The notes beneath the pieces were generated by a model. It had not been told where the DNA came from. It searched no databases and was given only the letters and a program-made list of their open reading frames with translations. DNA of 40,271 nt. Origin: Treponema sp. (GTDB taxonomy: Bacteria; Spirochaetota; Spirochaetia; Treponematales; Breznakiellaceae). Positions within the stretch are counted from its first letter, which is position 1, and every line of letters starts with the position of its first letter. Shown one piece after another: positions 15,022-21,907 of the stretch. Both the position numbers and the translations under genes were made by a program. The stretch spans positions 1-40,271 of the forward strand of contig JAITNM010000016.1 of the NCBI GenBank assembly GCA_031290475.1, read 5' to 3'.

Positions 15022-15960
15022 CTAAGAATTCCGGCGCCCTATAATAACATCCCACTGGGTAGCGAGCATTCCGCAGAACATCAGGACAAAACCCAGAAGC
15101 GTCCAGGTTCCCAGGGGCTCCGATAGTATAATTACCCCGCCAATGGCGGCGAAGATGCCTTCCAGGGAAAGGAGGATGGTGGCATGGGAAGGGGGCGCGT
15201 ATTTTTGGGCCACCGCCTGGAGGGTATAGGCAATCCCCACGGAACAAAAGCCCCCATAGAGAACGGGAATGATCCCGTCCAGGAGGGAACCGGGAACAAT
15301 GGTCTCGGTAAAAAAGGCGATGATAAGGGAAATCAGGCCGCACCAGAAAAACTGTCCCAACGAAAGGACTATGGCGTCCACCCGCCGTACCAGGGCATCG
15401 ATAATGAGCACATGGGCGGTCCAGAAAAGGGCGCTTACCGCAGTAATTATATCCCCCTGGTTGAGTGAGAAAGAACTTATTGAAGCGTCACGGCCGATGA
15501 TCTGGCCCGCCGCGCTCAGGAAAAAAAGTCCGGTAAAAGTCAGGAGCGCCCCAATCCAGGTGGGAAGATGGGTCTTCTTTCCGAGAAATATCCCGATGAT
15601 GGGGGTGAACACCACATAGAGGCCCGTGATAAAACCCGAATTCCCCGCAGTGGTATAGATGATGCCGATCTGTTGCAGGGTAGCCGCGATAAAAAGACAG
15701 CTCCCCGCCAGAACAGAAGAAACAATGAAAACCTTCAAACTCAGGGGCTTTCCGGTTTTACCGTCCTTATGGTATTTGGGATTTCGAAACCTGACGAGTA
15801 CCAGGGGGAGGAGGGAAAGGCTTCCCAGTAGAAAACGAATGCCGTTGAAGGTAAAGGGGCCCATGAACTCCATACCGGTTCTCTGGGCCACAAAGGCAAA
15901 ACCCCAAATGCACGCAGTGATCAGCAGCAAGATGTCCGCTCTAAGGGCCTGTTTATTCAT
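15022..15960 (-). CDS. DMT-superfamily permease (EamA family)
   Basis: This 312-residue inner-membrane protein has ten predicted helices in two EamA repeats. The first begins ADILLLITACIWGFAFVAQR, GMEFMGPFTFNGIRFLLG, and the second GDIITAVSALFWTAHVLIID. GNSGFITGLYVVFTPIIG and HATILLSLEGIFAAIGGVII are typical EamA segments. The family exports amino acids or other metabolites, but the substrate cannot be predicted. ATG 15960 (MNKQALRAD) is the family-like start; a TTG at 16002 lies upstream but would place the promoter inside the gene. It is divergent from pyrE, with 59 bp between starts, and lies 29 bp upstream of the sfsA fusion on the same strand, with which it may be co-transcribed. Confidence 0.9.
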   Translation of the reverse strand: MNKQALRADILLLITACIWGFAFVAQRTGMEFMGPFTFNGIRFLLGSLSLLPLVLVRFRNPKYHKDGKTGKPLSLKVFIVSSVLAGSCLFIAATLQQIGIIYTTAGNSGFITGLYVVFTPIIGIFLGKKTHLPTWIGALLTFTGLFFLSAAGQIIGRDASISSFSLNQGDIITAVSALFWTAHVLIIDALVRRVDAIVLSLGQFFWCGLISLIIAFFTETIVPGSLLDGIIPVLYGGFCSVGIAYTLQAVAQKYAPPSHATILLSLEGIFAAIGGVIILSEPLGTWTLLGFVLMFCGMLATQWDVIIGRRNS

Positions 15961-15972
15961 ACACGGTATGAT

Positions 15973-16002
15973 ATAGTATCCGCTGACAGATAACAAGGGC
16001 AA
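15973..16002 (-). promoter_or_regulatory. Promoter of the DMT permease gene
   Basis: On the minus strand TTGCCC (15997-16002) is followed after 18 bp by TACTAT (15973-15978). The -10 ends 12 nt before ATG 15960, predicting a 5' leader of only about five bases, and no Shine-Dalgarno is present. Confidence 0.45.
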
Positions 16003-16019
16003 ATCAGAGGTTGAATAAG

Positions 16020-16616
16020 TTGAATAATATGGATGAAGTAATTAATTTACTGCGTGAATCGGAAGCCATGCTGGAGGGGCATTTTCTCCTCTCCTCCGGA
16101 CGGCACTCGGACCGGTACTTTCAGTGCGCCCGGCTTTTGCAGTACCCCGGCCGGGCGGCGGCGGCCCTGAGCGGGGTGGCGGCTAACATCAAGGCGGACA
16201 TCGCCGCCGGAACCCTGGCGGTTGACGCCGTAGCGGGCCCCGCCATGGGGGGGATCATCGTGGCCTACGAACTGGGCCGCCAGCTGGGGCTTCCCGCCTT
16301 CTTCACCGAGCGGGACGACAGCGGGGCTATGACGCTGCGCCGGGGTTTTGAAATAAGGCCCGGCCTGCGCATCCTCATCGCCGAAGACGTGGTTACCACC
16401 GGGAAGAGTTCCCTTGAGAGCGCCGTGGTGCTGGAAAAGCTGGGGGGCAGGGTAACCGCCCTGGCCTGTGTGGTGGATCGCCGGGCGGCGGGGGTTCCGG
16501 CGTCCTGGCCCATATACGCCGCCGCCGCTTTGGAAGCGGCCAACTGGGAAGCGGACTCCTGCGAGCTCTGCAAAAAAGGCATTCCCGCGGTTAAGCCGGG
16601 CTCCCGGAAATTTTAG
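16020..16616 (+). CDS. pyrE: Orotate phosphoribosyltransferase
   Basis: This 198-residue cytoplasmic enzyme converts orotate and PRPP to OMP in pyrimidine synthesis. Diagnostic parts are HFLLSSGRHSDRYFQCARLL, the AGPAMGGIIVAYELGR loop, FFTERDDSGAMTLRRGFEI and the PRPP-binding ILIAEDVVTTGKSSLESAV. The family-typical cysteine-bearing end (SCELCKKGIPAVKPGSRKF) is intact. Three in-frame starts compete: TTG 16011, TTG 16020 and ATG 16029. CAGAGG (16005-16010) is 9 nt before TTG 16020 and 18 nt before the ATG, so 16020 is chosen with moderate certainty. purD follows after 17 bp, giving a small nucleotide-synthesis operon. Confidence 0.94.
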   Translation: MNNMDEVINLLRESEAMLEGHFLLSSGRHSDRYFQCARLLQYPGRAAAALSGVAANIKADIAAGTLAVDAVAGPAMGGIIVAYELGRQLGLPAFFTERDDSGAMTLRRGFEIRPGLRILIAEDVVTTGKSSLESAVVLEKLGGRVTALACVVDRRAAGVPASWPIYAAAALEAANWEADSCELCKKGIPAVKPGSRKF

Positions 16617-16633
16617 CCTTTTGAGGTTCTTTG

Positions 16634-18040
16634 ATGAATATACTGATAATCGGATCCGGGGGCAGGGAACACGCCATGGCGTGGAAACTCGCCGAAGAGC
16701 CAAATATTGATAGAGTGTACGTCAGTCCGGGTAACGGCGGGACCGGCCTTGAAGAAAAATGTGAAAATGTACCCCTTCCGGGGGATCTTCGGGAGGAGAA
16801 AACCCAGGAAGCCCTCATGGAAATTGCCAGGAATATCCATGCAGGCATTACCGTGATAGGGCCCGAAGCGCCCCTGGAAGCGGGGCTGGTGGACCGCTTT
16901 CGGGATAACGGGCTTCCCATTATCGGGCCGAACCGGGCCGCAAGCCGTCTTGAAACCAGCAAAAGTTATGCCAAATCCTTCATGGAAAAGTACGGCGTCA
17001 GGACCAGCCGCAGCCGGTTTTTTACCGGTTACGAAGCCGCCCTGGGCTATGCGGAAAACTACTTTAAGGATACCCTTGGAATCCCAACCGGGATCCGAAG
17101 CGAAGGTTCCCCTCCTGGCGGCGGAGATCCTGCGGGGGTAACGAGCGCCGGGGCGCCCCTGGTGATAAAAGCCGACGGGCTTGCGGCCGGCAAGGGGGTG
17201 GTGATAGCCCTTACCATAGAAGAAGCGGAAGCCTCCCTGAGATCCTTCATGAAAGAAGGGCGCCTGGGGAAGGCGGGAAAAACCGTGGTTATGGAAGAAT
17301 TTGTGGAGGGCCGGGAAGTCTCGGTACTGGCGGCGGTGAGTGTGAGCCCTAAAAGGGCGCCTTTTATGCTGCCCTTTATTTCCGCCCGGGACCATAAACG
17401 CCGTTTTGACGGCGGAAGCGGCCCTAATACGGGGGGTATGGGGGCTATTGCCCCGGCGCCGGATTTTTTCGGCGCCGCCCAACAGGACTTTGCCGCCCGG
17501 ATCCTTGCCCCAACCCTGCGGGGAATGGAGCAGGAAGGGATGGATTACCGGGGGTTCATCTTCTTCGGCCTCATGATCCGGGAAAACCACTGCTACCTGC
17601 TGGAATACAACGCCCGTCTGGGAGACCCCGAAACCCAGGCGGTGCTCCCGTTGATGGATTCAAACTTTTCAGATCTCTGCCTTGCCATCCTGGAAAACCG
17701 GCTCGACAGGTTTCCCCTGATGTGGAAAAAAGGGGCTGTCTGCGCCCCCGTAGCGGTGGCCGGGGAAATTCCCGGTTTTCCGGGTTATCCCGGCCCCTAC
17801 CGGAACGGAAATCCCATCAGAGTAGACCGGGAAAGGCTCATTCACGCGGGGGCCCGGCTCTTTGCCGCCGGTACGGCCTATGCCGGCAAGGGGGAAGAAA
17901 TGCTTACCGCCGGAGGGCGGGTACTCGCGGTTTCGGCCTGGGGCGCCGACGGAGAGGAGGCCCGGCGGCGGGCATATGAAGGGCTGGCGGCGGTTTCCTT
18001 TGAAGGGATGGCTTTTAGAACCGACATAGGCAGGGGCTAA
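16634..18040 (+). CDS. purD: Phosphoribosylamine-glycine ligase (GAR synthetase)
   Basis: This 468-residue ATP-grasp enzyme catalyses the second step of purine synthesis. Visible parts are the N-terminal MNILIIGSGGREHAMAWKL, SPGNGGT, GPEAPLEAGLVD, GPNRAASRLETSKSYAKSFM, PLVIKADGLAAGKGVVIA, EGREVSVLA, HKRRFDGGSGPNTGGMGA and EYNARLGDPETQAVLPL. Residues about 146-174 are a Gly/Pro/Ser-rich insert just before the ATP-binding PLVIKADG strand, absent from typical PurD, and they probably form a surface loop. ATG 16634 follows TTGAGG at 7 nt. It is 17 bp behind pyrE and is probably transcribed with it. Confidence 0.96.
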   Translation: MNILIIGSGGREHAMAWKLAEEPNIDRVYVSPGNGGTGLEEKCENVPLPGDLREEKTQEALMEIARNIHAGITVIGPEAPLEAGLVDRFRDNGLPIIGPNRAASRLETSKSYAKSFMEKYGVRTSRSRFFTGYEAALGYAENYFKDTLGIPTGIRSEGSPPGGGDPAGVTSAGAPLVIKADGLAAGKGVVIALTIEEAEASLRSFMKEGRLGKAGKTVVMEEFVEGREVSVLAAVSVSPKRAPFMLPFISARDHKRRFDGGSGPNTGGMGAIAPAPDFFGAAQQDFAARILAPTLRGMEQEGMDYRGFIFFGLMIRENHCYLLEYNARLGDPETQAVLPLMDSNFSDLCLAILENRLDRFPLMWKKGAVCAPVAVAGEIPGFPGYPGPYRNGNPIRVDRERLIHAGARLFAAGTAYAGKGEEMLTAGGRVLAVSAWGADGEEARRRAYEGLAAVSFEGMAFRTDIGRG

Positions 18041-18059
18041 TCTACTCACATTGTAAGTA

Positions 18060-18111
18060 CCTGTACTGTTACAGGATTATAATTGACGTTAATCCTAAAC
18101 GCATATATATT
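18060..18111 (+). promoter_or_regulatory. Inverted repeat and promoter before the PilZ gene
   Basis: CCTGTA-CTGT-TACAGG (18060-18075) is a perfect 6-bp inverted repeat just upstream of TTGACG (18083-18088), a 17-bp spacer and TATATT (18106-18111). The -10 ends 7 nt before ATG 18119. The repeat is placed like an activator or repressor site, or could be a weak terminator of purD. Confidence 0.5.
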
Positions 18112-18118
18112 TAGTAGT

Positions 18119-19132
18119 ATGGCCGTAATAACCAGTCAAAAAATAGCTACCTATTACGAACGGTATAAATCCATTGATGTCACCTATACTAAGGATATTA
18201 TCCAAGTGACGGGGATGGTTACCCAACAGGTTTTCCTCAAATGCGGCGGTGATTTCTGGCCCTGCGTGGTTTATTCAAGTTCTTTTGAGGGAGCTAAGAT
18301 CGTTGCTAATACCAAGTCGGGGATTCTCAACAAACTTGAAGTGGCAAATAACGCCGCAAGCCTTAGGTTTTGTTTTTCCAACCAGGAGTCTTCTTCGCCG
18401 GTAACCTTCTTTGTAGCGGTCAGAGTGGGTAGTAATACTCCTTACGGTGGTGACTCCAAAGATATGGCCCTTTTCAACCTCCAGTTCACCCAGCGTCCCC
18501 CTGATGATCTTATCGAAATTATGGGCCGTCTCCTGGACGCCAATGTCAACTCGGTTAAACGGAAGAACGAACGGATCAACTTGACCACCGAAACTGTCCG
18601 GCGGCTCAGGATCCTTACCAAGGATATTGCCGCCTTTATCCAGGGGGTGCCCCGGCGCTGTATTTTGCGGGACATCTCCTTTGGGGGGGCAAGACTGGTT
18701 ATTATGGGAGTGGCTAAATTCCTGGTAGACAAGGACTCGGCCCTGCGGGTGGATTTTGACGACCCAAGGGCAAGTTTTCTTATCAAGGGAAAATTCATCA
18801 AAGCTGAGCCGGTAGAAGGCCGGCAGGATCTGCTGGCGGTAGACATTGAATTTACGGAAGCCCACATCCCCATGGGGTACAAAATCCGGTTAAATGATTT
18901 CTTAGGCCAGACCTGGGCGGATTCCCGGATCAACGAAAAGTCCGACAAGACCGCGGAAAATTCCAGGGCCGCGAAAAAAGCCGCTTCCACCGAAAAGACG
19001 GAAAAGGAAAAAGCCGTAGACGCCCTTAAGGCCATGAAAAACAGCGGTTCCAACGAAGAAGAGGGAAAAGCGGCGCCGCCGGTGGAAAAGACCCTGGGTA
19101 GTAGTTCTGAATCTGAAAAAGCCGGGGCGTAA
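18119..19132 (+). CDS. PilZ-domain c-di-GMP-binding protein, PlzA-like
   Basis: The protein is 337 residues from ATG 18119. Residues 1-140 form an N-terminal beta domain (TYYERYKSIDVTYTKDIIQV). Then comes a PilZ domain with both c-di-GMP motifs: R148-x-x-x-R152 in KRKNERIN and D185-x-S-x-x-G190 in RDISFGGARL. This two-domain plan resembles the spirochaete c-di-GMP receptor PlzA of Borrelia. A charged tail of about 65 residues rich in Lys, Glu, Ala and Ser follows (270-337) and is probably disordered. The frame extends to TTG 18083, but that TTG is the -35 box, so ATG 18119 is preferred and the mRNA may be leaderless. A TPR gene follows after 9 bp, probably in the same operon. Effects on motility or envelope are expected from the family. 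Confidence 0.9.
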   Translation: MAVITSQKIATYYERYKSIDVTYTKDIIQVTGMVTQQVFLKCGGDFWPCVVYSSSFEGAKIVANTKSGILNKLEVANNAASLRFCFSNQESSSPVTFFVAVRVGSNTPYGGDSKDMALFNLQFTQRPPDDLIEIMGRLLDANVNSVKRKNERINLTTETVRRLRILTKDIAAFIQGVPRRCILRDISFGGARLVIMGVAKFLVDKDSALRVDFDDPRASFLIKGKFIKAEPVEGRQDLLAVDIEFTEAHIPMGYKIRLNDFLGQTWADSRINEKSDKTAENSRAAKKAASTEKTEKEKAVDALKAMKNSGSNEEEGKAAPPVEKTLGSSSESEKAGA

Positions 19133-19141
19133 AAACTTGTA

Positions 19142-20356
19142 ATGGAATCCAACCAGGGGCGTATCGTTTTTTTATCGGTTCCCGAATCCTTGCGGAGCCG
19201 GATTGCGCCGGAACCCCATGATCATGACCACCGCGATGAAGAGCCTGATGATGATGATTTTACCATCGATCCGTCGATTCCCATACCGGTAGAACTGCGA
19301 CCGGGGGAAACAAACCTGGATCTTGAAGAGCTTTCCTGGGAAATGATTATTTCCGGAATGCTCCGGGTTATTTCCGCCGGTGAAAAGCGCCTGGAGGATC
19401 CCCCCCCGGGACAAAAGAATCCCCTTGAGAACAATCCCGGCTCGGGCCTTGATCCCGATGACATTGACTACTACCGCCGTTTTGTCCTCTCGGTAAGACC
19501 CCGTATTAGGGGAGAATTTACCGAGGCCGCCATACTCCACGCCCGGAACGGGGATTTTGCCCCGGCCCTGGAGATCCTTGACGTTCTCCAGGGACTCTTC
19601 CCCCGGTCTCCGGCGCTGCTTTTGAACCGGGCTTTGGTCCTGGAAAATCAGGCTGAGGCTCTGGAACGGGCCGGAAGGGAAACAGAGGCTGAGGCGGGAT
19701 TCAAGGCCGCCCATGAAGGCTACCGCCGGCTTCTGGCCCTGGAGCCGCCCTTCCCCGACAGTTTTTTTAACGCCGCTTTCTTTTACATGAAGCGGCATAA
19801 TTTCGACCAGGCCAGGGAGTGTTTCATCTCATACCTTCCCCTCTCGGATGATGATGAAAAGCGGCTCAGGGCGGAACGCTTTATCAGGGAAATTGAAAAG
19901 GGCGGTCTGGATGACCAAATGTTCCGGGAGGCCTACGATTTAATCCGTCTTGGGGAAGAACAGGAAGGCATGGAGCGGATACGCGACTTTATTGAGCGCC
20001 ACAGCGGGGTCTGGAACGGTTGGTTCATCCTTGGCTGGGCTTTACGGCGGCTCGGCCGCTGGGAAGACGGCGCAGTATCCCTGCGCAAGGCGGTGGATCT
20101 GGGGGGCGGCAACAGCGACACCCGGAATGAGCTTGCCATCTGCCTTATGGAAAAAGGTGACTACGCCGAAGCCAGGAAGGAATTGGAATCGGCCCTGAGG
20201 GAAGAGCCTGAAAACGTGAAGATCATCTCCAACCTGGGGGTACTGTCCCTTAAAACCGGGAACGCCGTTGAGGCGGCGGGATTTTTTCGCACAGTCCTGG
20301 AAATTGAACCCGGCGATCCGATTGCGAAACAGTACCTGGAATCTTCGCAATCCTAA
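19142..20356 (+). CDS. Tetratricopeptide-repeat protein
   Basis: This 404-residue protein has no signal peptide, so it is probably cytoplasmic. The N-terminal 110 residues are acidic and partly low-complexity (EPHDHDHRDEEPDDDDFTID). From about residue 125 onward it is built of TPR-like helical pairs: AAILHARNGDFAPALEILDV, FFYMKRHNFDQARECFISYL, WFILGWALRRLGRWEDGAVS, ELAICLMEKGDYAEARKELE and NLGVLSLKTGNAVEAAGFFR. TPRs mediate protein-protein contacts. It starts 9 bp after the PilZ gene, so the two may work together, for example as a c-di-GMP receptor and scaffold; that is inference. The stop is followed by a long hairpin element that separates it from convergent genes. Confidence 0.88.
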   Translation: MESNQGRIVFLSVPESLRSRIAPEPHDHDHRDEEPDDDDFTIDPSIPIPVELRPGETNLDLEELSWEMIISGMLRVISAGEKRLEDPPPGQKNPLENNPGSGLDPDDIDYYRRFVLSVRPRIRGEFTEAAILHARNGDFAPALEILDVLQGLFPRSPALLLNRALVLENQAEALERAGRETEAEAGFKAAHEGYRRLLALEPPFPDSFFNAAFFYMKRHNFDQARECFISYLPLSDDDEKRLRAERFIREIEKGGLDDQMFREAYDLIRLGEEQEGMERIRDFIERHSGVWNGWFILGWALRRLGRWEDGAVSLRKAVDLGGGNSDTRNELAICLMEKGDYAEARKELESALREEPENVKIISNLGVLSLKTGNAVEAAGFFRTVLEIEPGDPIAKQYLESSQS

Positions 20357-20373
20357 ATTTAGAATTGCTGCTC

Positions 20374-20445
20374 TTAGGAGCCTGTCGGACTTGTGGATTT
20401 TTGCACCAAAACTGATGCAAAAATCCCCGATTTATGGGCTCCTTA
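20374..20445. repeat. Nested palindromic element between convergent genes
   Basis: The 72-bp element has outer arms TTAGGAGCC (20374-20382) and GGCTCCTTA (20437-20445), a short TCGG/CCGA pair, and a perfect 11-bp inner stem, GGATTTTTGCA (20395-20405) and TGCAAAAATCC (20416-20426). It can form one long hairpin in either strand. It may be a bidirectional terminator or a REP-like repeat. No T run follows the outer stem. Confidence 0.55.
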
Positions 20446-20448
20446 CGG

Positions 20449-20850
20449 TTATGCCTGGCCTAAGGAGAAATCCCCGATGATCTTAAAACGTTTTCCATCC
20501 CGGACCACTTCGAGTTTACGGTCCGGAAAATAACGGGGCAGTTTCCGCCTTATAAGGAGCGCCGCTTCGGTCATGAGGTACTCAAACTGTTCATCCCGAA
20601 CCTGTTCCAGGGTAGCCACTTTAAGGGAAACTATGTAGCCCCTCCCTTTCTCGGAACCAATGCCTACGGTAAAGTCCGGGGCGATGTCGAAGAGCCCGTC
20701 CATCTCGGGGTTGTAGGTCTCCCCCCTGCCGGGGCGGTTGGGATGGCGGGGAAAACTTTCGCCCCAGAACTCTTCCAATTCTTCATCAACTTCGTGAAAA
20801 AGGGCTTCCAGGGTCTCGTTAAAGGCTACAAGCTTGGGATGGGTGTACAT
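20449..20850 (-). CDS. Conserved-looking hypothetical protein, 133 residues
   Basis: I do not recognise the family. The soluble protein begins MYTHPKLVAFNETLEALFHE and has a very acidic helix (VDEELEEFWGESFP). A loop follows (RHPNRPGRGETYNPEMDGLF), then a beta-alpha-beta arrangement (DFTVGIGSEKGRGYIVSLKV, EYLMTEAALLIRRKLPRYFP, RKLEVVRDGKRFKIIGDFSL). The ordered amphipathic pattern and lack of a signal peptide suggest a small cytoplasmic alpha/beta protein. It lies 6 bp downstream of the alpha/beta hydrolase gene on the same strand and is probably co-transcribed with it. The start at ATG 20850 is the first ATG in frame after the hydrolase stop. Confidence 0.65.
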   Translation of the reverse strand: MYTHPKLVAFNETLEALFHEVDEELEEFWGESFPRHPNRPGRGETYNPEMDGLFDIAPDFTVGIGSEKGRGYIVSLKVATLEQVRDEQFEYLMTEAALLIRRKLPRYFPDRKLEVVRDGKRFKIIGDFSLGQA

Positions 20851-20856
20851 GGCCGT

Positions 20857-21735
20857 TTAGGAAGTGACAGGAAACCGTTCGGAGAGAAAAGCGGTTATGG
20901 CTTTCATGGTCTCTTCATACTGATCTGAAAAAATAGAATGACTGCTCTCTTCCAGAATAACTGTTTTACAATCAGAAAGTCTTTCCGCAATTTCAATGGT
21001 ACAGGCAATAGGGGTTACCCAGTCGTGCCTCCCCCCGATTAAAAGCACCGGACAGGAGATCCTATGGAGATCCCGCAAAAAATCAAAAGTCTTAAGGTCT
21101 CCGCCGAATGCCCTGTTCAAAGCCTTGTAAGAAAGTATTTCCCTGGTGGCATACCTGGCAAAAGTTTCGGCGGATTTCTTTTTATGGGTATATATGCCGG
21201 CAAAGATACGGTAGTATTCCAGAAAAGTTTCGTTGTCCGGAAATTTACCGTCCCAGAGGTACTTTTCGGCAGTCTCAATCTGTTCCCTGGAGCCCCGCTT
21301 TGCAAGTTCCTCCCTGGCCATATCAAAGGCATGGTGGTGTGCGGCGGTGTTAAGAAGTATGAGTCCTTCAACATTTTCAGCATAAGAAATCCCATAGCTC
21401 TGGGCCGCAATACCGCCGTAGGACTGTCCAAAGAGAATGATCTTTTCCAGCCCCAGATACCGGCGCAGGGCTTCAATATCTTCCACATTCTGAGCGATAG
21501 TATACGTACCCTCGTCAGGATAATCGCTACGGCCGTTTCCCCGGTAATCTATATACACAAGCTGCGTGTATTTTGTCAGGGGGTCCAGTTCCGGAAGATA
21601 GGATGTATGATCGCTCCCGGGTCCGCCGTGGAGAATAAAACATACCGGTTTTCTTTTCATCTCCGTACCATCGGGAATCCACTGTTTGCCGTCAATATCA
21701 AAAAAAATACGAGTGCCGTTAATACCGGCGTACAT
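20857..21735 (-). CDS. Alpha/beta hydrolase, proline iminopeptidase-like (S33)
   Basis: This 292-residue cytoplasmic hydrolase has oxyanion-loop HGGPGSDHTSY (36-46), VYIDYRGNGRSD, nucleophile S105 in GQSYGG, acid D238 in GGRHDWVTP and base H266 in EESSHSIFSDQ, so the catalytic triad is complete. The HGGPG and GxSYGG motifs place it with proline iminopeptidases and related amidases, which release N-terminal residues from peptides. Real substrates in this subgroup vary, so an esterase or lactonase role is possible. The open frame extends 27 codons upstream, but ATG 21735 has a strong GGGAGGTGA at 21740-21748 and begins the recognisable fold. It lies 172 bp after lon on the same strand, with a terminator between. 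Confidence 0.88.
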   Translation of the reverse strand: MYAGINGTRIFFDIDGKQWIPDGTEMKRKPVCFILHGGPGSDHTSYLPELDPLTKYTQLVYIDYRGNGRSDYPDEGTYTIAQNVEDIEALRRYLGLEKIILFGQSYGGIAAQSYGISYAENVEGLILLNTAAHHHAFDMAREELAKRGSREQIETAEKYLWDGKFPDNETFLEYYRIFAGIYTHKKKSAETFARYATREILSYKALNRAFGGDLKTFDFLRDLHRISCPVLLIGGRHDWVTPIACTIEIAERLSDCKTVILEESSHSIFSDQYEETMKAITAFLSERFPVTS

Positions 21736-21874
21736 AGAGTTCACCTCCCGGACTTGGATTGTCAATGGGAACCGCCCAACCTGAACCATCGGGCAGACTT
21801 CTTGAGAAACTGCCATATAATACCGGAAAATATAAAAAATGAAAAGAGAAATTTCTTTAAATTATCAAATTTTG

Positions 21875-21904
21875 AAAAAAGAACCCCGTTAAAGCGGGTT
21901 TTTT
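21875..21904 (-). terminator. Terminator downstream of lon
   Basis: On the minus strand AACCCG, loop CTTTAA and CGGGGTT form a short stem with one bulged base (21882-21900), followed by TCTTTTTT. The plus strand also shows a stem followed by six T (21899-21904), so it could work in both directions. Confidence 0.65.
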
Positions 21905-21907
21905 GCC

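Noticed and set aside
13850-15025. 391-codon open frame on the plus strand
   Set aside because: Antisense shadow of the SfsA/DUF123 fusion gene; the minus-strand product has clear family motifs.
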